Below are positions 7,328-12,544 of a stretch of 12,544 bases of DNA, one piece after another; within the stretch, counting starts at the first letter, position 1, and each line of letters begins with the position of its first letter. The stretch covers positions 1-12,544 of the forward strand of contig RBNI01005458.1 in NCBI GenBank assembly GCA_003990745.1, written 5' to 3'. Under the pieces are notes generated by a model. The model ran no database searches, was not told the origin of the DNA, and was given only the letters and a program-made list of their open reading frames with translations. Both the position numbers and the translations under genes were made by a program. Source of the stretch: Jimgerdemannia flammicorona (taxonomy: Eukaryota > Mucoromycota > Endogonomycetes > Endogonales > Endogonaceae).

Positions 7328-7720
7328 AAGTTTCACCCTGAAGCCAAGATTCTAGAATACAAGACTAAAGGAGCCATAGGAATAGACCTTGCCAGCATTA
7401 AAGATGCTACCCTTGAACCACAGACCACCACCCTACTTGGTACTGGAATTGGAGTCAATCTGCCAGAAAACCATGTCAGAATTATCAAGACTAGAAGCAG
7501 TCTGGCCAAAAGTGAAATTTCAGTTAAAGGAGGAGTAATTGACCCTGATTATACTGGCAAGATCTTTCTTATAGTCAGAAATCACAACTCCACCACCCTA
7601 TTTGAAATCAAGAAGCATGACAGGATTGGCCAGATACTGAAGCCTAAGATCACTGAAGCCATTGAACTCATCAAGACCAAGAGAGGAGAACAAGGCTTTG
7701 GATCTACTGAAAGAGGAGCC
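7328..7720 (+). other. dUTPase domain embedded in Pol between protease and RT
   Basis: The trimeric dUTPase family hydrolyses dUTP to dUMP and pyrophosphate and so limits uracil in newly made DNA. All five family motifs are present in order: motif 1 GAIGIDLAS (7370-7396), motif 2 TRSSLAK (7490-7510), motif 3 GGVIDPDYTGKI (7529-7564, catalytic-type Asp at 7541 and the Tyr), motif 4 KKHDRIGQI (from 7610) and motif 5 RGEQGFGST (7682-7708). Spacing and total length of about 125-130 residues fit the family. The frame is the same as protease upstream and RT downstream. No stop falls between 7301 and 7972. Known retroviral dUTPases lie before protease (betaretroviruses) or between RNase H and integrase (non-primate lentiviruses), so this position differs. 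It is not certain that the mutated copy would be active. Confidence 0.92.
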
Positions 7721-7924
7721 TATGCTACTACTAAGATTATCAAACTTAAGTATAAGAAAGATAGAGACCAGAACAAGCATACATATACCATTGGAGAAAA
7801 CTTTTCTCTAGAAGAACAACTTCTTAAGATTCTGTATCAGAATGAAGGAGTACTTGCTATAGACTTCAGGGATATCTACAATCAAGAACTCAAGTACTAC
7901 TATGAAGTTGACACTGGTAATACC

Positions 7925-8740
7925 AAGCCCATTTATCAGAAAGCCAGACCTATACCACCTGCCTATAAAGAATAGCTGCAAGCAGAACTTAAGGAAATGG
8001 AAGAAGCCAGAATCATCAAGCAAGTCATCAGTCCCTAGACTTCACCTATTGTCCTTGCCCTGAAGAAAGGAAGCAAGTCTGGAGAGTTTGCATCAAGACT
8101 CTGTATCAACTACAGGAAGCTCAATACAATTACCAAGAAGGATAGGCAGCTTTTGCCAAATATTCAAGAAATTCTTACCACTCTTGGAAGCAAAGCCAAA
8201 TACTATACAACCTTGGATCTGTTCTCAGGCTTTCATCAGATTGGTCTCACTCAAGATGTTAGTGAGAAATCAGCCTTCATCACACCTAATACCACCTATA
8301 TCTACCTGTGAATGCCATTTAGAATATGTAATGCCTCAGCAAGTTTTCAGCAAATAATAAACAGAGTCTTCAGTAACAAGATTGGAAAATAGCTCTTTGT
8401 CTATGTTGATGATATAATTATCTTCAGCAATACTGCATAGAAACATATCAATCATATACAGCTAGCTCTCAAGAAGCTCAAGGAGCATGGCCTCTACATC
8501 AAGCCCAAGAAATGTAAGTTTGCAGCCCAGAAAATTGCCTATCTAGGACATCTCATCAACCAGACCAGAATCCATACAGACCTCATGAAGATTGAGGCTA
8601 TTACAGCCTACCCAAGATCCAGAATAACTACAGAAGTCCATGTCTTCCTTAGACTGACCAGCTACTATAGAAGATTCATCAAAGGATACTCCAATATTAC
8701 AGTACCTATCTATGAGCTACTGAAGAAGGAAACCAAATTA
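7925..8740 (+). other. Reverse transcriptase domain, with stops
   Basis: This domain copies element RNA into DNA. Visible RT blocks: PIYQKARPIPP, EMEEARIIKQVISP, SRLCINYRKLNTITKKDRQL, TTLDLFSGFHQIGL, SAFITP, MPFRICNASASFQ, and the catalytic YVDD box (8402-8413) in LFVYVDDIIIFS. The thumb/connection start is marked by YLGHLIN and FLRLTSYYRRFIKGYS. Seven stops interrupt it (TAG at 7973 and 8036, TGA at the codon before MPF, and others). The catalytic residues themselves survive. Block order and sequence are typical of Ty3/Gypsy. Confidence 0.95.
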
Positions 8741-8751
8741 AAATAGACCAA

Positions 8752-9180
8752 GAAATACTCAATAAACTCAAGACCAGGTTGACTCAAGCACCTATCCTCA
8801 GAATATCAGATTGGAACCTAGAATTCATCCTGCAGACAGATACAAGTGCTATAGGACTTGGAGCAGTCCTAGCTCAGAAGAAAGATGGATATGAATATGT
8901 CATCTCCTATGCAAGCTGAGATATCTGTAAAGTAGAACAGAACTACAAGTTATGTAAGCTTGAATGCTTAGCAGTAGTTTGGGCAGTAGACAAGTTTCAC
9001 TACTACCTAGCTAGAAAATACTGCACCATTCAAACAGACCATTCCACTCTTGCCTGGCTATTCCACACTCTGAACTCCAAAGGAATATATGCCAGATGGA
9101 TCTATAGGCTACAAGAGTATAACTATACTATCAAGTACCACTCAGGAAGAACCAATACCAATGCTAACACACTTTCAAGG
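8752..9180 (+). other. RNase H domain
   Basis: This domain would degrade the RNA strand of RNA/DNA hybrids. After a one-base deletion near 8751 the frame reads QTDTSAIGLGAVLAQKKDG, with the first catalytic-type Asp at 8839. It continues with KVEQNYKL and LECLAVVWAVDKFHYYLA (conserved Glu), then QTDHSTLAWLF (second Asp) and ends GRTNTNANTLSR, the usual RNase H C-terminus (N-A-D-x-L-S-R, with the Asp changed to Asn). One TGA stop lies in it. Confidence 0.9.
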
Positions 9181-9224
9181 ATACTCCAAAATACTCCCAT
9201 CAAGACTATTCAATATAAATAAGG

Positions 9225-10458
9225 AGTTATACTATAGATTAATTAGCTACCTTGGGCAGTGGAAGATGCCCAATCACCTCAAACCCTGGACAATCACCAT
9301 CATCAACCAGACTTGGAAACAGTTTGAACTAGACAATACTATACTCAGAAAAGGAGGAAAGCTAGTAATACCTGAACATAAGAAGTATCAAGTAATGAAG
9401 GAAGTACACAAACAAGGATACCTAGGAGGAACCAACATATATAATAAGGCAAGAAGAACTATGTAGTGGCCCAAAATAAAGAAGACCTGTACCAATTTGT
9501 CAAAGGGTGTAATAAGTGCTAAAAATAGAAACAAGATCAGTAAGACCAGATACCTGAGTCATCAAAAATTGAGCCTATCCCCTTCCACCACATTGTAATA
9601 GATATCATTGGACCACTACCAGTAATACTATCAGGAAACCACTATATTATAGTTATTGTAGACCTCTTTACAAAATAGATAGAAGCAGGAGCATTACAAG
9701 AAGCCAATGCCCTCTCCATAGCCAACCTCCTGCACCGAGAAATCATCTGCCACTACAAGACACTAAAGCAAATCACAACAGACCATGGCACAGAATTTGT
9801 CAATGAATTCTATGAGATAATATATCAGAAATACAAGATTCAGCACATCAAGACTACTGTATACTACTCTCAAGGAAATAGACAGATAGAGAGAACCAAT
9901 AAGACCCTTAAGAACATCTTGGTGAAAATCTCAGAGATATATAAGAATTGAGATAACTACCTCCCAACTACCCTCTCTGTTCTATAAGATATACAGTCAC
10001 AGAGCACACACTTTACCTCAAGAGAACTGCTCTTTAGAGAAGAAGATTCCAATGGAACCTCAGCTATAAATCTAGACCTAACTTGGAGATGAGTTAATGT
10101 AGAAATCTAGAGACTATACCAAATCAGGAAGAAGGCTGAAGATTACATTATCAAGTCACAAGTGCTGATAAGAAAAAATGCAGAAAAGAATCACAAGACT
10201 CTAGAACCCATCCAAATCAGAGAAAAGGTTCTACTGTATCGAAATATGGTAGAAGCCTCATAGTCATGAAAACTGAAGCCCAAGTGGGAAGGACTCTTCT
10301 ATGTGCAAGATATTAAGAGAACCACCTTCTGGCTTAGAAAAATCTCAGAAACTATACTACACACTATGGTATATAGGAACAGACTCAAGAAGTACCATAA
10401 ACCTATATTAGAAAAGCAAAATGTAATGACTCCCCATGAGGTTCTAGTCTGCAAATCA
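9225..10458 (+). other. Integrase with zinc-binding, catalytic and GPY/F regions
   Basis: Integrase inserts the cDNA into the genome. The zinc-binding region has its first His at 9407 (EVHKQGYLGG; the second His is now Tyr at 9419, a CAT/CAC to TAC-type change) and CNKC at 9508-9519. The catalytic core keeps Asp (9601, DIIGPLP), Asp (9781, TDHGTEF) and Glu (9889, RQIERTNKTL) with 35 residues between the last two, the standard D,D(35)E spacing. Near the C-terminus KPKWEGLFYV (10279-10308) matches the GPY/F module with Pro changed to Leu, followed by VYRNRLKKYHKP. I see no chromodomain. Roughly ten stops and a one-base deletion near 9477 break it. Confidence 0.92.
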
Positions 10459-10461
10459 TAA

Positions 10462-10764
10462 CAGTATGTCCCATGATCAGCAGACTATCTGTCTGGACCA
10501 TTCTCTAAGGTATACAGCACTAGCAACTACTCATCCATAAGACTTTTGAAGTCAGAGGAGTTCAAACTATCAACTGATTAGTCAAGATCAGAATTAGACC
10601 CTTGCTCTATATGAAGGGAGCAACCCTTCACCATTATGCCAAAATATAAAGAGAAGATACTAGCCCATAAACACCACTTTTCAACCCCTTGCTAGAGATT
10701 ATGGGATCAGCAAATTTTTCAGAACTGGACCAATGAATAAGGACATTCAAGAAGATCCTTATTC
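10462..10764 (+). other. Region between integrase and polypurine tract
   Basis: The integrase frame stays readable for about 39 more codons (to TAG at 10579) with one TGA, giving a Ser/Tyr-rich tail I do not recognise. From about 10525 another frame reads FEVRGVQTIN, then after a stop LVKIRIRPLLYMKGATL, also unrecognised. From 10640 on nothing coding is visible. Confidence 0.5.
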
Positions 10765-10774
10765 AGAAGAAAGA
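10765..10774 (+). promoter_or_regulatory. Polypurine tract of element B
   Basis: AGAAGAAAGA, all purine, abuts the first base of the 3' LTR, the place where plus-strand DNA synthesis is primed in LTR retrotransposons. Confidence 0.75.
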
Positions 10775-10929
10775 TATAACAGTAATCTCAGAATGATGAC
10801 ATCAGTACAAGAGACAACCTTTCCTTATAAGCCACCAGATTAGAGCACAAAAAGATCATACAGTATACAAGATGAGCAATAATGACTAACTGTAAGTTAT
10901 TGTGACCACAGTACAAGTATCTTGAGGAA

Positions 10930-10937
10930 TATAAAAG
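10930..10937 (+). promoter_or_regulatory. First TATA box (TATAAAAG) in 3' LTR of B
   Basis: Same context (GAATATAAAAGAAGG) and same 87-nt distance to the ATG at 11017 as in the 5' LTR. Confidence 0.6.
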
Positions 10938-11016
10938 AAGGATCAAGGAACCACAGTAATAGTAACCAATAAGACTCACCAATCCCAAAATAGCTCAAAG
11001 ACTTACTATAAACAAA

Positions 11017-11817
11017 ATGCCTGCTGCTTGCCAAACCTCAAGATCAAGGAACTACCAAAGTACCTCAGTTGAAGAAAAGATGTTCCAAGACATCAGAAGA
11101 GCTATGAGGACCCATGTAAGAAGGACTCTTAGTGTTAACCTGGGTACTGCAGATCCTTATCACTTTATCCTCTACTGTTATAAAATGGAAATAAGGATCA
11201 CCATTGCTACTGAATGCCTCCAAATGTGGCAAGAGTATGAAATAGAAAACCTCCTCTGCTGGGAGTTTCCACAGACCAGCACTCAAGAGCTACAAGATGC
11301 CACTCCCATAGATATATGCAAAACAAGGACAGCTAAGAAGATTTATCAAATCTTCAGGCATACACCATGGTTGATCTCCAACTTGGAGTATGTTAGAGTC
11401 TCAGATTTCAGAGACCTATAAGCCTGCCATATCAATGCACTAGAAGCTAGGGTGGCTACAGAAGCCCAGTTCACTATCACCCTCAATAGTGATGAAGTAG
11501 AAGACTTCTGGCATCTCATTCTCCAAGACAATCCAGATCAATTCCTGCAAGGATTGATCTCAGTATTCTAAGGCCCAAGCATCCAGGTTAGACCTCTCCA
11601 AGACCCCACATTTGTTCTCTATTTTGTAGAAGAGAACCTCATAGACTGGAGAGCTCCAGATCTCCTTGTTCCTGCCACTAATGCTGCTGAACATAATGAC
11701 ATATACAAAATGTACAATCTATGTAATGATGGTGAATTTACAGACCTCATCTCCTTCAAAGATATCCTGATCTCTGATGAGGATAAAACCCCTATGGTCT
11801 TGAACATTCTGCTCTAA
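11017..11817 (+). pseudogene. LTR-encoded protein of unknown function, broken copy in 3' LTR of B
   Basis: Third copy of the LTR gene and the less damaged of the two in element B. The first 134 codons are open and closely match element A (for example SVNLGTADPY, ITIATECLQMWQEYEIENLL, NLEYVRVSDFRDL), then comes TAA at 11419. The frame reopens, is stopped again by TAA near 11568 (from CAA) and ends PMVLNILL followed by TAA at 11815. The ATG, TATA distance and C-terminal end are the same as in the other copies. The stop at 11419 needs a transversion (TCA to TAA) and so is not a typical C-to-T event. Confidence 0.85.
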
Positions 11818-11831
11818 AGTTCTTTGGTTAC

Positions 11832-11965
11832 ACTAAATTATGCCAACACTAGCATTCTGATGTGATACCAAATTATGCCAGCACTGGTATTCTGAGGTAA
11901 TACTGAATTATTCTAGTACCATTTTCCTGTACTACTGAAATTATACCAGCATTCTGAACCTATAC
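11832..11965 (+). repeat. 35-bp tandem repeats in 3' LTR of B (about 4 units)
   Basis: Units at 11832-11866 and 11867-11901 (35 bp), 11902-11933 (32 bp) and 11934 to about 11965, matching the 5' LTR units one for one. The array size has therefore not changed since insertion. Confidence 0.85.
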
Positions 11966-12078
11966 AACCATCAGTGCTGACCCTGGAACTTAGCAGTTTT
12001 TCCTGTCCTGGCATTTTATTTTAGTTATTGGAATTTATATTTAGCTTTATATCTTAGCAACCATTGAATTATATTTTG

Positions 12079-12086
12079 TATAAATA
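12079..12086 (+). promoter_or_regulatory. Second TATA box (TATAAATA) in 3' LTR of B
   Basis: TGTATAAATATCCC, conserved with the other LTRs. In this LTR it would face outward into the right flank. Confidence 0.55.
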
Positions 12087-12105
12087 TCCCTCTTATTTTC
12101 TCTGA

Positions 12106-12111
12106 AATAAA
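12106..12111 (+). terminator. Polyadenylation signal AATAAA in 3' LTR of B
   Basis: GAAATAAAGTCAG, 20 nt after the second TATA box. This is the copy expected to direct 3'-end formation of the genomic RNA. Confidence 0.6.
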
Positions 12112-12319
12112 GTCAGTTCTACTTAGTGTAATATACACACTTTCTTGCAAGAAATCTAAGAGATAACAAGACAGTTTAAATATAAGAATTTTGAGGACTA
12201 TAAGATCTTGGGAAGGCACTTCAATAAGAACTTACTTATAACAAACTTGAGTTAGTCTAAGAGATATACCTTGAAGAGAATCTAGCATATTTGAAGAACT
12301 CAGTGACCACTATGTGACA

Positions 12320-12323
12320 ATAC
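12320..12323 (+). repeat. Right copy of probable 4-bp target duplication (ATAC, from GTAC)
   Basis: Directly follows the last LTR base and is followed by CAAGA, which completes the palindromic target with TCTTG on the left side. It differs from the left GTAC by one G-to-A change. Confidence 0.6.
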
Positions 12324-12544
12324 CAAGAGAAGATTTCTAGATATTCAAAAGGTACTAGAATATAGTAGAGTATATAAGAAAAGACAAGAAAAGACTAATA
12401 AAAAGATGTGAAAAAGTACTAAGTAACTGTAAAATTATTATAGCTCACTACTATATTCAAAGCTCTTATAGTTATATTTGAAGCTCTTGGCTTGGTTCAC
12501 ATATTGGCTAATTATATTCAAAGCTAAGCAATAGATAAAATATA
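12324..12544. other. AT-rich right flank, no gene seen
   Basis: It has no credible reading frame. A 13-nt motif, TATATT then CA or TG then AAGCT, occurs three times in direct orientation from 12452, 12473 and 12513. It is probably the continuation of the old repeat DNA left of element B. Confidence 0.6.

Larger units (their letters stand above)
5222..10581 (+). pseudogene. gag-pol: Gag-Pol polyprotein of element B, inactivated
   Basis: A single frame covers Gag, protease, dUTPase and RT (5222 to about 8750) if stops are read through, so the ancestor had a fused Gag-Pol without a programmed frameshift at the gag/pol junction. A one-base deletion near 8751, a net +1 change between about 9180 and 9225, and a one-base deletion near 9477 displace RNase H and integrase. 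About 30 stops interrupt it; nearly all fit CAA/CAG to TAA/TAG, TGG to TAG/TGA or CGA to TGA. The start is placed at ATA 5222, which is ATG in element A; ATG 5228 is the next choice. The true end is uncertain: TAA at 10459 may be a mutated CAA, and the same frame then runs to TAG at 10579. Confidence 0.93.
3530..12319 (+). mobile_element. Element B: complete but inactivated Ty3/Gypsy-type LTR retrotransposon (8790 bp)
   Basis: Two LTRs (1572 and 1545 bp) enclose a 5673-bp interior with primer-binding site, gag-pol and polypurine tract. The domain order protease, RT, RNase H, integrase with GPY/F module defines the Ty3/Gypsy group, here with an added dUTPase between protease and RT. About 30 in-frame stops, mostly TAG/TAA from CAG/CAA or TGG and TGA from CGA, plus three frame changes, make it non-autonomous. 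Both LTRs begin TATAAC instead of TGTAAC, so even the terminal TG has been lost by a G-to-A change. Confidence 0.96.
10775..12319 (+). repeat. 3' LTR of element B (1545 bp)
   Basis: Starts TATAACAGTA and ends TATGTGACA. It is collinear with the 5' LTR and with the LTR of A. Differences from the 5' LTR are mostly C/T and G/A transitions at separate sites, showing the two LTRs were mutated independently after insertion. A segment of the acidic-tail coding part (near 11680-11730) is shorter than in the 5' LTR. Confidence 0.95.

Noticed and set aside
8088..8357. 89-codon open frame inside RT
   Set aside because: Out of frame with clear RT blocks that continue on both sides.
9089..9466. 125-codon open frame as a separate gene
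   Set aside because: Its first part is an off-frame reading of RNase H and its second half is the integrase N-terminus; it exists only because of a frame change near 9200.
10580..10660. Chromodomain after integrase
   Set aside because: FEVRGVQTIN then LVKIRIRPLLY lacks the expected chromodomain aromatic pattern and lies in another frame.
11065..11286. Antisense 73-codon frame in LTR of B, similar to 3820-4041
   Set aside because: Mirror of the LTR gene, with no independent support.
3521..12328. Extended terminal inverted repeats (TCTTGGTAC and ATACCAAGA) as true element ends, as in a DNA transposon
   Set aside because: The LTR, PBS and PPT positions fix the ends at 3530 and 12319; a palindromic target with a 4-bp duplication explains the inverted flanks.
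12452..12525. Three copies of TATATT(CA/TG)AAGCT as a regulatory array
   Set aside because: Short, irregularly spaced and in AT-rich DNA; too weak to call beyond a note.

Overview
The window looks like repeat-rich, AT-rich DNA from a fungus, most likely a filamentous ascomycete (inference). It contains no recognisable host gene. It holds two copies of one Ty3/Gypsy-type LTR retrotransposon family, arranged back to back. The pervasive C-to-T and G-to-A changes (mostly CA to TA, TG to TA and loss of CG) resemble repeat-induced point mutation (RIP) or cytosine deamination, which is the main reason for suggesting a fungus.

Layout: (i) 1-2762, element A, minus strand, cut by the left window edge: 5' LTR (1213-2762), primer-binding site and most of gag. 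It is lightly mutated and keeps many CG dinucleotides, an intact zinc knuckle and an intact LTR reading frame, but gag has a 4-bp frameshift. (ii) 2763-3529, very AT-rich spacer with strong inverted repeats and what looks like a decayed LTR core promoter on the minus strand. (iii) 3530-12319, element B, plus strand, complete from LTR to LTR (8790 bp), flanked by a probable 4-bp target duplication (GTAC, right copy ATAC) set inside a 14-bp palindromic target. Its gag-pol carries about 30 stop codons and three net single-base frame changes. (iv) 12324-12544, AT-rich flank without a gene.

Domain order in element B is Gag, aspartic protease, dUTPase, reverse transcriptase, RNase H, integrase with GPY/F module. 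Gag to RT runs in a single frame once the stops are ignored, so the ancestor probably made one fused Gag-Pol polyprotein.

Two properties stand out. First, a dUTPase with all five family motifs lies between protease and reverse transcriptase, and it is the longest stop-free stretch of pol. Second, each 1.55-kb LTR carries its own open reading frame (286 codons, intact in element A) behind its own TATA box. A second TATA box and an AATAAA signal near the LTR 3' end appear to serve the genomic RNA, and 35-bp tandem repeats lie between the two units. This reads as a U3-encoded accessory gene of unknown function, comparable in layout only to U3-encoded genes of some retroviruses.
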